A program made the translations under genes and the position numbers. From Lytechinus pictus (Eukaryota > Echinodermata > Echinoidea > Temnopleuroida > Toxopneustidae), in NCBI RefSeq assembly GCF_037042905.1, contig NC_087247.1:74942420-75006419 (forward strand): 64,000 bases of DNA. Direction: 5' to 3'. Of the stretch, positions 9,156-19,331 are shown piece after piece; positions within the stretch are counted from its first letter, which is position 1; each line of letters begins with the position of its first letter. The notes beneath the pieces are model-generated. The model was not told the DNA's origin. It was given only the letters and a program-made list of their open reading frames with translations, and searched no databases.

Positions 9156-10142
9156 ACTCTCGACACCCTAAGGAGAGATTGGTACTGGCCATACATGACG
9201 ACAGAGGTAACTGAATGGTGCCGCCAATGCCCGAACTGCTGCCTGCGGAAGGGAGGGGCCGGCGTTACCAGAGCCCCATTGGTAAATATATCCACGTCTT
9301 ATCCTCTTGAATTGGTGATGATGGACTATCTGACGCTACAGCGTTCATCGGGAGGGTATGAGAATGTGCTGGTCATCACAGACCACTTTACCAAACTAGC
9401 CGTAGCAGTCCCAACACGTGACCAGACAGCACGCACTACAGCCTATGCGTTCTGGAAACACTTTGTGATGGTGTATGGTTACCCCCAGCGAGTGCACACG
9501 GACCAGGGAGCGAACTTCATGTCCAAACTAATGAAGGAAATGTGCATTCTATATGGAGCAGCAAAGAGTAACACCACTCCCTACCATCCACAGGGAAACG
9601 GCTTGTGTGAAAGATTTAACAGGACATTGATCGGAATGGTTTCTGCCCTCAATGAAGCGAAGAAAGCCAACTGGGCCCAGTTTCTTGGAGAACTGATTTT
9701 CTCCTACAACAATACCATTCATCGGTCCACTGGATATACACCATTCTTCTTGATGTTCGGTCGGCATGGCCGAATTCCCCTACACTTCAGTACTCCCTCC
9801 CTAATGGTGGACCAAACGCCACCATTATCGACAGAATGGGCGAAGGATCACTGCTCGAAGCTGAAGTTCGTCCACAAGTTAGCCCAAGGGAGTGCAGCCC
9901 AGGCAGCAGATCGACAAAAGATGCTGTACGACAGAAAAGCAAAAGAGGTACCACTAGCAGATGGTGAACGAGTTCTTCTTCGCAACCATAACCCAAGGAA
10001 GGATAAGAAGATCGGTCCCTTTTGGAAACCAAACCCATACATCATAGTCTCACAGCCCAACCCCGATAATCCTGTCTACTGTATCAAGCCAGAAAGAGGA
10101 GAAGTTAGTGCACAGAAATTAATTGAAGCCCTGTTGCTTTGA
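9156..10142 (+). CDS. Gypsy integrase, cut off from RT by a TAG
   Basis: Same frame as RT-RNase H and separated from it only by the TAG at 9153. The HHCC zinc finger straddles that stop: the histidines lie just before it (HGHEQAAH) and the CRQCPNC pair just after. The catalytic core has D in MMDYL, D in HTDQG and E in CERFN, with exactly 35 residues between the last two (DD35E). It would insert the cDNA into the genome. A GPF-type module (KIGPFWKPNPY) lies near the C-terminus, as in many Ty3/Gypsy integrases. No chromodomain is seen. A TGA ends the frame at 10140. Confidence 0.92.
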   Translation, partial: TLDTLRRDWYWPYMTTEVTEWCRQCPNCCLRKGGAGVTRAPLVNISTSYPLELVMMDYLTLQRSSGGYENVLVITDHFTKLAVAVPTRDQTARTTAYAFWKHFVMVYGYPQRVHTDQGANFMSKLMKEMCILYGAAKSNTTPYHPQGNGLCERFNRTLIGMVSALNEAKKANWAQFLGELIFSYNNTIHRSTGYTPFFLMFGRHGRIPLHFSTPSLMVDQTPPLSTEWAKDHCSKLKFVHKLAQGSAAQAADRQKMLYDRKAKEVPLADGERVLLRNHNPRKDKKIGPFWKPNPYIIVSQPNPDNPVYCIKPERGEVSAQKLIEALLL

Positions 10143-10614
10143 GACTTTTGACCAGGAACAACCAACCCCCAATCAGCCCCTTCACGACGAAGAACCCCTG
10201 CCTCTTCAACATGAACCATTCATGCTCTACCCTGTGCTCATCCCTCAAGACACCGTAGCTACATTAACCTCGTCCCCAGAGACAGTTTCCCATCAGAGCT
10301 CTATTGGACCTCCTCCTGGTCAAGAAGAGGAATCCCTCCCTCAAAAGCCAAACCTTGCTATGGAAACAGGTACACAAATCACTGAACCATCCCAAATCCC
10401 CATACCCCAAGCAAGGACCTCTTCTAGGTCGACTCGAGGTATGCCTCCAACACGCTATGATGCATCTCTTTACCAAATACATGTAGCCCCATGTGCCAGA
10501 TCAACCTCTTCAAATGGTGATCGTTGGTTTCACAAACCACTATCTGCCCTTTCCATGGTGTTCTCCCAACCAAAATCCACCCAATCCCCAATTACAAACA
10601 TAATAGATGTATAA
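10143..10614 (+). pseudogene. Pol C-terminal extension in a shifted frame
   Basis: A proline-, serine- and glutamine-rich frame, open from 10123 and ending at a TAA at 10612. It overlaps the end of the integrase frame. It contains ARTSSRSTRGMPPTRYDASL, like the basic/proline tail often closing Ty3/Gypsy Pol proteins, so I infer that a small indel near 10125-10142 separated it from the integrase. A separate small ORF is the alternative. No ATG near the start supports independent translation. Confidence 0.55.
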
Positions 10615-11219
10615 GACTAAACCCAGTCCCAGATGTGTACCTCATTCACAATAGTGAAAGTCTGGAGTAAGACTTCTACTATCAGGTCGTTGTCCCGTTT
10701 CCTTGTGCGAAAAAGAAAAAAATAATATCTTGAGTGTTCTTATATGGATTATAATCGTGAGGTTTTCAGTCATTATTGTTTGGTGCTAAGTCTGAGTGTT
10801 AGAATATCAAGAGACGTAGGCAATAATTTTTGCCCTCTTTGGGCCAAATGGCACTGTATAGAAACATGAAATTCTACCTGAAGTTGCGAGTTACAACATT
10901 TTTTTTACATGTATTGTGCTAACTACATTTGTAGGATTGGTGATGATCTTCACCATGGGAGTGTATTAGTGTAATGTATATAACGTGTGACTTCTTAATG
11001 TTCGTTTTAGTTGTAGTGTATAGATATATATTTCAATCATTGCTGTTACTTTTCTATTATTTTTTTCTCTTGTATAGCCTTGAAAATATTTTGTTAACTT
11101 TTTTGCTAATGAGCTTAGTTGTGCTATGCTTTTACTTATTTTAAAATAATAATAATAATAATAAATCATTTCTTTCTATCATGACAGTGGGAGTCATGAT
11201 AAAACTTTGCAGGTGTATG
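10615..11219 (+). other. 3' untranslated part of the Gypsy element
   Basis: AT-rich sequence between pol and the 3' LTR with no domain-bearing frame. ATGAC-AGTGGGA-GTCAT (about 11182-11198) can form a hairpin. A convincing polypurine tract immediately before the LTR is absent; AGTGGGAG near 11187 is the nearest weak candidate. Confidence 0.6.
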
Positions 11220-12478
11220 TGTAAGTTGTGGTGTTTCATACATATAGTAAAACTTCATTTTTCCCACAACTTATAATAATACATGTACCTATGTAATCAA
11301 CAAACTTTCATTACCTGGTTCCAGACATTCATGTCTTTCATAGGGCTGCAGCCCTCTGCACAAAAGGGATCTGAGGTTAAGGCTATTGCCCCCTTGGACC
11401 ATAAATCTATCAGTGTAGTGCATTAATGCACAATGACCACTTTCTTCTTTACCCCTCTTCTCCCTTCTCCCCCCTCTCTCTCTCTATCTCTCTCCTCTGA
11501 ATTCGTAAGGCTCTGCTGATTTTATTTTGCAATATATTTATTCTCCCCCAGAAAAGTTATGTGTGGTATATTGGGAAGGGAATAAGATTGGGCAGAGCAG
11601 TGTAGAGATTGTCAGGAGAAGGAAGGGTTTTTGTTTCTGTGTATTAGTTTTTCATGATAATTGTCTTCCGTAATACGTTTATTAACATTATTTGTGCCTG
11701 ATCTGCTATTTTGCTGTGCTAACGGATAAAAAGGTATATAGAACACGGAGTAACTTCACTATTAATACAATATTTAAGAAGAATATTGATATAGAGAGTG
11801 GACGCTATCCAGCATATGTTATTTCTTCGCCCTTTTGTTACTAATACAAGTGAACTGTGAACTGCCTATACTACGTATACTATTTGAAGGACGCTTTCCA
11901 GACTTACATGATTATTGTGGACCCCATCTATTCCAGAACGTTTCCTGAGTTTCTTCTAAATCTTATTAGTTCGTGCTTTTCTGTATTTTGCTCAAACCTT
12001 GGAAGACTTTGAGTGTTTCATCTTCTTCATTCCTGATCTGCTCAATTTGTGGAAACCTGTGATAACTTTATCTTCTTCGTTTTTCTGTATGTCCACCCTT
12101 GGAAATCTTGTTCGCGAGGACAGCTACTGTTAAGACATTATTCTTTATCATCGATTCCATTTTCCGCGGTTAATAGAGTGGCCACTCGCAAGTTACACAG
12201 ACATTCTTAAGTATTGGTTATTTTTCTTTGAGTATTACATTTTCAATTTGTGTCATATTTCTTTTTATTTTCGTTTGTTTACACAAGTGTCAATTTTGTT
12301 GAAACATATAATATCTCTGTTTATTGAAACATATTGATAGGATTTTAATAAACCTCTTGTCTCAAGAGCTATACGCATTTATATTGCGTCTCTTTCAATT
12401 ATCATCTCGTAGATTCTTATTTGTAGTTCGAACCCGAGGGCTCATTAAATAATACTGATTTAATTTATGACGCCTACA
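11220..12478 (+). repeat. 3' LTR of the Gypsy element
   Basis: 1259 bp, same length as the 5' LTR and identical on reading except for A at 12044 (C at 4692 in the 5' LTR). Followed by the ATTG target duplication at 12479-12482. Confidence 0.93.
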
Positions 12479-15106
12479 ATTGTATGATACTTCAAATTCA
12501 AATGAAGTTTTATGATTACTTTTAGAACAAAACAGAATGCTTTCGGTTTTGCCTAAGTGTAACGATAATCTATTATCAGTCATCCAATCGACACATGTAG
12601 ACAGCTGTTCGCTAAGTTTTTCCTCAACAAATTTTGGGTTGGCATTTGAACAAAGTAGTACGCTATCATCTGCATACAATAATAATTTACAGTCAGCTTT
12701 TAAACAAATAGACATGTCATTGATATAAGTTGAAAATAGGATTGGGCCTAAAATACTTCCCTGTGGAACTCCACACGTTATAGGCATAATTTTGGAACAA
12801 ATATCGCGAATAGCCACTACTTGATGTCGATTCGACAAGTAGGATTTGAACCATGCTACAGTAGCCTGGTTAAAACCCATTATTTGTAATTTTCTCAATA
12901 AGATGCCGTGATTAACTGTATCAAATGCTTTTTGAAGATCTAGGAGTACCATCCCAACGCATTGTCCCTTAGACATATTTGTTCTCAGATAATCAGTCAA
13001 GTGAATAAGGCATGTCTCAGTCGAATAGTCATGTCGAAAACCTGACTGATATTCGTAAATCATATCATTTTCTTTAAAATATTTTTCGATCTGAACACAT
13101 ACCGCCTTTTCTAGAATTTTGGATACTATGCTTAAAACACTGATAGGTCTATAGTTTTCAACAGCAGTTTTATCTTTCTTCTTATGAATAGGAGTTACTT
13201 TTGCAATTTTCATATCCTCTGGGAAAGTGCTAGTAAAGATAGATAGATTTATTAAGAAATTTAATGGTTTGTACAAACTCTTTGCTCCTTCTTTTAGAAA
13301 TTTAGCAGGTATCAAATCTAACCCAGTGCTTTTTGATACATTTAATTTACGCAACTCATTAAAAATGAATTGATCACTAACAGGTAATAATTCAAATTTA
13401 TCTTGGCTTATACCCTTTTTTTCATAAAATTTACGAATGTTTTCACTGTCTGCACTGAAAATGTCTTTGCAAGATGGAAGTTTATCTACCAACGTAGCTG
13501 CGACATTTGTAAAATAGGAATTGAATTCATTGGAAATAGTTATCTTATCATGACATAATTCTCCGTCAATTGAAACGACTAATTCTTGGTCCTTTCCATT
13601 TTTCTTTTTTAATCCCAAACTTTTTAGATTCTGCCAAAGTCTTTTAGAATCATTTTTATTTTCTTCTATTTTATTTTGTAGGTATTCTAATTTGGCCTTT
13701 TTCACCTCTCTTTGAACCATATTTCTTAATTTCTTGTATCTTTTGGAAAGCGTGTCATAATCCTGATCGCTTAGATTTTTCTTCATTTTTTTATACGCCA
13801 CATTTCTTTCTCGAATAAGAGAAATAATATCTTTAGTCATCCAGTTTTCTGATCTCTGTTTAATTCTAATCCGTTTTTGAGGCGCTATCATATTCAACGT
13901 TGAAATAAAAGTATTTTGAAAAACTGACCAAGCCTTATTTACGTCAGTGCATTGGGTTAAATCTGACCAATCAACGGCAGACAGTTTAAGATTGAAAGAT
14001 TCTTCGCTATATTTTTTCAACGATCTGATATCAGTGGTTCTGTGAACACCTATAGCCAGCCTAATTTTCTTTCGTGTACAGAAAGTAAAAGAATGGTCAC
14101 TTATACCAAGATCAATAACACCACTTTGACTTATTTTTTGTTCGTTATTACAAATCACATGGTCCAATAAAGAAGAACATGTGTGAGTGACACGGGTTGC
14201 ATCTTTGATGAGTTGGCTAAATCCATGAAGACTCAATAAGTCAGTATATTTTTTAGCCAGTGGAGATTTCTGAAAAAGACAAACATTCATATCGCCTAAA
14301 AGTATAATTTCATCATCTTTCTTTAATATATCGAGAATATTTGACATCTTCTCAATAAATTGATTGCTTTTCGGAGGCCTATAAATGACGCCAGCAATAA
14401 TTGGTTTTGATCTTGGTAGAAGCAAATTAATCCACAGTGATTCAGAATCACCTGTACTTAAAACATCTATGATATTGAATGCAATATCATTTCGGACATA
14501 AAAACATACACCACCCCCAGAGCCTGATAATCTATCATTGCGTATTACTTTGTATCCATCTATATTGGTTTCTTCATCGTTCACCGAGTTATTTAGCCAT
14601 GTTTCTGTGAAAGCAATGACTGCAAGATTCTTTCTCTTAAAAAGAATTCGAAGTTCTGAAATTTTTGGTAGAATAGATCTAACATTTAGATGTACAAAGT
14701 GAAGGCCTTTTACAGCAAATATGTTTTCAAAATCTTGATAAAGTAAACTTGAATCCTTCGAGTTTTTTTGTTGTAAATTTGGCTCTGGAATGTTTTCGGG
14801 TACCCGAATTTCTTTCCCACAGTTTACAATAGTATTATTGTAGTCGTCAAATAAAGATTCACAGAAAGATGGTAAAAAACAGGTTGAACAAAACCATTCC
14901 TCATCGGGGCTCAAATATAGATTTGAATATATTTCCAGGCTTATTTCTTGACAGTGAATATGATACCATCTTTTACAAGTGGAACAAAGAAGGCCGCACT
15001 GATTTGATTTTACTGGTTTTTCACAGTTTCCACATGCATGGAAACTTAAATTTTGGGCCTGGGTTTGATTCAATATCACCAGACAATAATAAGAGAAGGA
15101 AAACAA
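12479..15106 (-). pseudogene. LINE ORF2: PHD finger, AP-endonuclease, reverse transcriptase
   Basis: About 876 LINE codons remain open; the frame then runs into the antisense 3' LTR to 12395. Residues 25-76 form a C4HC3 PHD-type zinc finger (C25, C28, C41, C44, H49, C52, C73, C76). The endonuclease follows at about 137-350 (HLNVRS, TETWLN, GGGVCFYVR, GDMNV, LLDHVI, GISDH). The reverse transcriptase spans about 620-860 with PIHKKKDK, NYRPIS, GFRHDYST, LLDLQKAFD, GVPQGSILGP and YADD at residues 811-814 (12665-12676). The enzyme would nick DNA and prime cDNA at the nick. The ATG at 15106 is not the natural start: the true N-terminus is in another frame at 15338. It is truncated by the Gypsy insertion, so it is a pseudogene. 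Confidence 0.92.
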
Positions 15107-15338
15107 TGATTTTGGTCACTTCCGTATTCATTAATTCTATGGAAGGGATCCATTTGTTTTGAAAATAATAAAAGTACAATTTGGGATATATCATTCTGAA
15201 GTTTATTTTTTCATAACAAATCGTTTTGCAGGTAAAGTCGTGCATAAACACAGAACTCACCAGGTCAATTGATCTGTTATATAAATCAAAATTTCCCATT
15301 TCCATCTTTGCCATCATAGTATCATATTCTTCCATCAA
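15021..15338 (-). CDS. LINE ORF2 N-terminus with 2A-like peptide
   Basis: 105 codons from ATG 15338. A hydrophobic run (IIVFLLLLL) is followed by SGDIESNPGP at residues 86-95 (core 15054-15080), which matches the 2A consensus D(V/I)ExNPGP. 2A peptides make the ribosome skip the final Gly-Pro bond, releasing the upstream part as a separate protein. They are established in viral genomes and reported in some non-LTR retrotransposons, including those of sea urchins. Ten codons after NPGP this frame stops, while the PHD-finger frame runs on from the same DNA. A single-base indel between about 15053 and 15030 therefore separates 2A from ORF2. The start lies 26-31 nt after the ORF1 stop. Confidence 0.8.
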   Translation of the reverse strand: MMEEYDTMMAKMEMGNFDLYNRSIDLVSSVFMHDFTCKTICYEKINFRMIYPKLYFYYFQNKWIPSIELMNTEVTKIIVFLLLLLSGDIESNPGPKFKFPCMWKL

Positions 15339-15368
15339 TCAAATAGGTATATATGGAGTAACATGTAC

Positions 15369-15607
15369 TTAACCATTAAGTAATGATCTCACTAACAGTA
15401 AATAGTCCTGCCACTCTCTTGTCGAAGTCCTCGATCTGGTTGTCTCACCATGCCTTCTGACATTTCCGTGTAAGTTGGTCGTAGGAGCAGCTACGTCAGC
15501 ATAGGACCTTCCATCAAAGAAGTTTGGACGTCGATGCTTCTGGTTTGGTACGACACGGCGGATGTTTGCTGCGAAGATACCCTGGCCAATTTTGTTAAGG
15601 TGGACCC
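15369..15607 (-). pseudogene. LINE ORF1 C-terminal part (SGNH/esterase-like end)
   Basis: Minus-strand frame reading GVHLNKIGQGIFAANIRR and, further on, DGRSYADVA, with a stop at 15369. DGVHLN..G is the usual last block of SGNH/GDSL-type esterase domains found in ORF1 of CR1/L2 LINEs (Asp-x-x-His). The Asp is not in this piece: it lies across the inserted TIR element, at 16808-16812. The last 8 bases (15600-15607) are the target duplication of that insertion. Confidence 0.75.
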
Positions 15608-16799
15608 CAACGAACGTAGAGGGCAGCAACACACAAGCGTGTTGCTATAAGGAAGGTCAACTCGATACGCGCATGCAGCTGAGCTGCGCGCGTATTTTAT
15701 TGTTCATGCCAACGAAATCAAGCAATGTCGATCCAATACAACAACAAATTAGTAGCGATCAAAAAACGAATATGAAAGAATATGACTACATGCAACAATA
15801 TAAAAGATAACTTAAAAAATATGTTGAGGAATATACTTACATATAAAAACACACTTTGATATTTAAAACTTTACAAATATAAGTTTCAGGAAACTAAAAT
15901 CATTACCAAATCGGTGATTGTTGTTATCAGCGATTTCACCAGACGGCTGTATAGGTGATTTGCGTCGAGACGATTTTGTGACCACTCGCAAAGCATTTCG
16001 GGATTGAATATAACCACCTTATTTTCTCTGAGCTCTTCGCTGAACCCATCATCACAGTGCAGCTGCAGCGCAGCGCGCAGCCAATGCAATGCATCCGATG
16101 CATGGGTCGTTTTTTCGCCGTCCATGCCATGGTCTCGGACTCAGAGTTGAAATTTAGACCCGGATTTCGGGGATACAGCGCCTTTATTTCAGATTTATAG
16201 ACTTAAAAGTCAAATGACATTTAAAATTTGAAGTCTAACCTTGAACAATCATCGTTGATAAACATCAGCCCTGAAGCCATTACACTTCAAATCAGGCCAG
16301 GCAAATTAGACGTCATTGTCTAAGTTGCTAGATCTATGACGAGTCGCCTGAAGCCCCAGCGCATCATCAACGTCACTAGCTAGCTGCGCGACCGGCCCAG
16401 ACTCGGCGCACCCAGGCCAGAAAAATGACCTCGATTATTACGGTGGTTGTCTATGCATTTATTAGTGGTGCAGCGAAATTCAGCAGAAGAAAATAAAAGA
16501 TATGAGGTATCCTCGTTACAGGCTCAATATTCCAAAATGAGGAAAAATGTCAAAATCATGATTATTTTAAGCTAAATATTTTCTTTAAAAATAAAAGTAA
16601 TATTTTTAATATTTATACCCAGAATAACCGATCTAATAATTGTTCATTAAAAAATATTTGAAATTAACAAATGAAAAAAAATCAACTCGACAAATTTCCC
16701 AAAACCCCACCTTATTTTTTAAAGTGGTCACAAAATTCGAGCGGAGTTGACCTTCCTTAGAGCAACACGCTTGTGTGTTGCTGCCCTCTACGTTCGTTG
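15608..16799. mobile_element. 1.19-kb TIR element with 8-bp target duplication
   Basis: The ends 15608-15663 and 16744-16799 are 56-bp inverted repeats with a single mismatch, starting CAACGAACGTAGAGGG. The target duplication is GTGGACCC (15600-15607 and 16800-16807). An 8-bp duplication fits the hAT, P or Merlin groups; the terminal bases do not decide between them. No transposase is recognised. The interior is unusual: a moderately GC-rich stretch (about 16010-16420) leads into an 80-codon minus-strand frame ending at a splice-donor-like GTAATG. Confidence 0.9.
15886..16125 (-). CDS. hypothetical reading frame inside the TIR element
   Basis: 79 codons from ATG 16125, in a good start context; another ATG five bases upstream opens a different 64-codon frame. 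The protein is unrelated to any family I recognise (it includes ALHWLRAALQLHCDDGFSEE) but looks like globular protein. Codons near the end read ITDL|GTAATG, so the last residues before 15900 may be intronic and this may be a first exon. GC-richer DNA lies upstream of the ATG, as in a promoter/5' UTR. It may be a captured host exon or the N-terminus of a lost transposase. Confidence 0.35.
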   Translation of the reverse strand: MDGEKTTHASDALHWLRAALQLHCDDGFSEELRENKVVIFNPEMLCEWSQNRLDANHLYSRLVKSLITTITDLVMILVS

Positions 16800-16975
16800 G
16801 TGGACCCCATCACGACCTAGGTGTTGCTCGCCGATGTTGTCATTGATGACGAACCCCCATGAGTTTCGCCTCGTAGAATCCCTCAAGGTGGAGTTGACGA
16901 AGTCGATACGAAGTAGTACCACTACTTGTAGCATTTTGCTGGTTATATCCCCTTTAAAGTCCCGCAATTAAATTA
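16800..16975 (-). pseudogene. LINE ORF1 upstream part, other side of the insertion
   Basis: Minus-strand frame reading NSWGFVINDNI and ending HLGRDGVH at the junction with the TIR element. Removing 15608-16799 plus one 8-bp duplication rejoins this frame exactly with 15369-15599, with DGVHLN across the join. This is strong evidence that the two pieces were one ORF1. Upstream of about 16970 the frame meets a stop and the LINE 5' end is lost or degraded. The catalytic Ser block of the esterase fold is not recognised. Confidence 0.75.
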
Positions 16976-17411
16976 ATCCCCTGCAGATCGAATAATGGAC
17001 TATACTATACTATATAGTATTCCGAACCCAAAAGGAAACAGCTCTGACATTTCATTGGCTTACTCGGTGACCGGTAATATCATGACTCATATGTATATTC
17101 ATTAGGAAGACGTTCCTCATGAATATATAATTCAGTTCAGATGTCAAGAGGCCCTGGCTGCAATTCGCTTCGCGAATTAGGGAACCCCTCGCTTCGCTCG
17201 GGAAGCAGCCGCCAGGGCCTCGACAAGAGGCTATAGTTGCACTAGACAGCTGGCAGCCGTCTGTTTCGAGGAGTTTTTTAACATTTTTTTATTTTTTAAA
17301 TTTCTCCTCATACACAGACGGCTCGCTATCGTGCAGCCACCTTCTTCTTCTTCTGTATCCTTCCTCCGCTGTATCGGAGATCCGCAGTTTAATACTGCAT
17401 TAACATTAGCG
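16976..17411. other. spacer with nested inverted repeats
   Basis: No gene. Two hairpins are visible: GAGGCCCTGGC (about 17149) pairs with GCCAGGGCCTC (about 17212) around a GC-rich core with TTCGCTTCGCGAA. GCAGCCGTCTG (about 17247) pairs with CAGACGGCTCGC (about 17316) around a T-rich loop. The latter may belong to the 3' UTR of the LINE fragment that follows on the minus strand. Confidence 0.6.
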
Positions 17412-18165
17412 TTACATATTTTGACGTGAGAGTAAGGTAGATCGAGAGAGGTGAATCTTATGCAAGAAATTTAAGACAAGTAGGTTGAGGTCGTTTCTGG
17501 AGGAATCTGCTAATTCGACGTCAGGAAGAAACAGGACGGAAGCGGTAAATTGTTGAGGTTCTTGATCTTTGAAATGCACAGAAAAATACTGCAGTTCCTC
17601 GTCTTCTTTTATTAAGTTTAGAAGGGTTTTCCTGTGTGTGCTAAACGCTGGGCATTCTCCAACAAAATGTACAACACTTTCCAGTTCGGAGTGGCAGAAC
17701 TTGCAGGACTTTGTGGTACTTTGATTCAGAGAGAATAACCTTCTATTCGTTGGGTATGTACTGCAGGATAATTGAGCTCTGATGGACATAGCTTCCCTCA
17801 GGAGAGGGCTGGAGACTTGCTTTGGGTAATAATTCTTTTTATCACGTTGGGTCATGCCCGACCATAGACTTAGAGAAGATTTTTTAGCAATTGCAATTTC
17901 AAGGGCAGCATAGTGTTGTTTATAAATTTTTCCCAGTGCTAGCTTCTTCCATACTTTATATGGAATGCGATCTCTAAGGATGTTAGGGAGACTTGGAAGC
18001 TCATAACTATTGAGGATTTTTATCCAGCGTCTTACCAAAGGTGTATTGTATGCTATACCATTAAACAGGATTCTTCTCTCAGTGCGTTCGTCTGAAAGGC
18101 TTGCATATTGCATTAGGGGACTTACAATGCAAAATCCCCCCGTCGGGGCTCTTCAATTTTTGTCT
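17412..18165 (-). pseudogene. 5'-truncated LINE ORF2 C-terminus with CCHC knuckle
   Basis: Minus-strand frame of 233 codons from ATG 18113, open about 15 codons further upstream (to about 18160). It contains CKFCHSELESVVHFVGEC, a Cys-x2-Cys-x7-8-His-x4-Cys knuckle typical of the region after the reverse transcriptase in several LINE clades, and KKLALGKIYKQHY upstream. No RT motifs are present, so this is a dead-on-arrival 5'-truncated copy. It is unrelated in sequence to the larger LINE at 3.1-17 kb. It lies 1.2 kb upstream of DCPS in the opposite direction. Confidence 0.75.
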
Positions 18166-18281
18166 TTAATGAAAAAAACTTTTGAAAATTAACGCGACCG
18201 AAATGCAAATTAATATTCCCTCTTCCCTCTTGCCAAAAAATGGGGAAAATCAAGTTAAATGGAACAAAAACAGTGACTTAC

Positions 18282-18400
18282 CTCGGCTGTCGCGCAACTT
18301 CACTGCCCTGTTTTATTCGAACTTAATACACATAAACATATGGCCATTGAGTCCCCTGTACAGATCGCGCTAGAACGTCGGTCTCCGTATTTGGTGAGTG
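18282..18400 (-). other. possible first non-coding exon of a divergent gene
   Basis: On the minus strand a GC-richer stretch ends in GCCGAG|GTAAGTCAC, an excellent splice donor (intron GT at 18281-18280). Only short open frames precede it. It points away from DCPS exon 1, about 0.95 kb apart once the Harbinger-like element is counted and about 130 bp without it. This fits a divergent promoter pair. No acceptor or coding exon of such a gene was found in the window, so it remains tentative. Confidence 0.3.
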
Positions 18401-18417
18401 AAGCCAACGGAGTTCAG

Positions 18418-19236
18418 GGGCCGATTGCACGAAAGGGTCTTTGCAAGGACCGTCTTTCGTGTCGCCCATCTTTTATGATACGCCACACTCATTCAATGAA
18501 CAAGGTTATGATATAACCTTGTTCTCAGTTATATCTCCATGTGTGGCAAAATAAGGATGGCAATGTTTGGCTTATTTTCTCTTTTTCTTTGGGACAAATG
18601 CTTGATTTTTTTACACTGACAGTTTTCATTACACCTATTCGTCATACAACTTGGCCCTTAAGTAAATTTGATTCTTTAAATTATTTTTTTCTCAATCAAA
18701 AAAAGAGATAAAAAATGAAAATTTTCTTGCCATATTATTTTCCACCAATAGAGGGCGTACACAAAAATATGCCCAAAATTCAAGTTTTTGAGCGCTCTAG
18801 TGAATTCAAAAATTATTCCCAAATCACTAATGAAAAATAAATTGCAATTGTACGGAAATTAGTAATTTTGGTCACAAAAGTGATATTTTAATCATTTTTT
18901 TAAGTGTGTGCTCTGTACAGCATTGGCATGCCATAGTCCAACCTGTAGATTCCCCACAGGCAGGGTGGTTGCAGTGAACAAGTGATACGCCATGTGAAAC
19001 GCATTTCAAATAAATTATCTGCAAATATATTTTATTTGTCCGTTAGAATAAACAAAAATATTTTTTTATAAAATGATGTGATATCTCATGAAATTGTATA
19101 AAATTTGATTTAAAAGCTAGCTTACGAATTTCATTTGTTTATCATAACTTTCAGAAACACCCCGCTTATAGCGCATCATAAAAGATGGGCGACACGAAAG
19201 ACGGTCCTTGGAAAGACCATTTCGTGCAATCGGCCC
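18418..19236. mobile_element. Harbinger-like MITE between DCPS and its upstream neighbour
   Basis: The ends 18418-18483 and 19171-19236 are 66-bp inverted repeats with a few mismatches, beginning GGGCCGATTGCACGAAA. They are flanked by CAG on both sides (18415-18417, 19237-19239), a 3-bp target duplication that fits PIF/Harbinger. The 819-bp element has no transposase frame. It ends only 95 bp before the DCPS start codon, so it probably carries or disrupts promoter sequence. Confidence 0.75.
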
Positions 19237-19331
19237 CAGCTGAACGACCAACATAACAGAGACCGAAGCTTTTGGTCTATAGTTGCACGTGCTTTACAAT
19301 CATATAATAAGCAACTAAAGTTACCGGTATC

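Larger units (their letters stand above)
3868..12478 (+). mobile_element. Ty3/Gypsy LTR retrotransposon, near-complete
   Basis: 8611 bp with two 1259-bp LTRs, TGTA...TACA ends, a 4-bp ATTG target duplication, a tRNA-Leu-type primer site, gag, protease, RT, RNase H and a DD35E integrase in Ty3/Gypsy order. By eye the two LTRs differ only at C4692 versus A12044, so the insertion is recent. The coding region is nevertheless defective: in-frame TAG at 6654 and 9153 and a frame change after 10142. No clear polypurine tract precedes the 3' LTR. No env-like gene is seen. Confidence 0.95.
3100..16975 (-). mobile_element. CR1/L2-type LINE, split by two later insertions
   Basis: A minus-strand non-LTR retrotransposon whose pieces are collinear: ORF1 remnants at 16800-16975 and 15369-15607, ORF2 N-terminus with 2A-like peptide at 15021-15338, ORF2 body at 12479-15106, and ORF2 C-terminus plus 3' UTR at about 3100-3867. 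The gaps are a Ty3/Gypsy element (3868-12478) and a short TIR element (15608-16799), each bounded by target-site duplications. Outer limits are approximate: no target duplication or poly(A) tail was identified for the LINE. The ORF1 SGNH-like end, the PHD finger and AP-endonuclease place it in the CR1/L2/Daphne group by architecture; the exact clade is inference. Frame breaks make this copy inactive. Confidence 0.85.

Noticed and set aside
10966..11169. An env-like or accessory gene of the Gypsy element
   Set aside because: The only frames between pol and the 3' LTR are short and AT-driven, with no signal or membrane segment of note.
15369..15632. An independent small gene on the minus strand
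   Set aside because: The sequence is the end of the LINE ORF1. Its apparent start lies inside the inserted TIR element.
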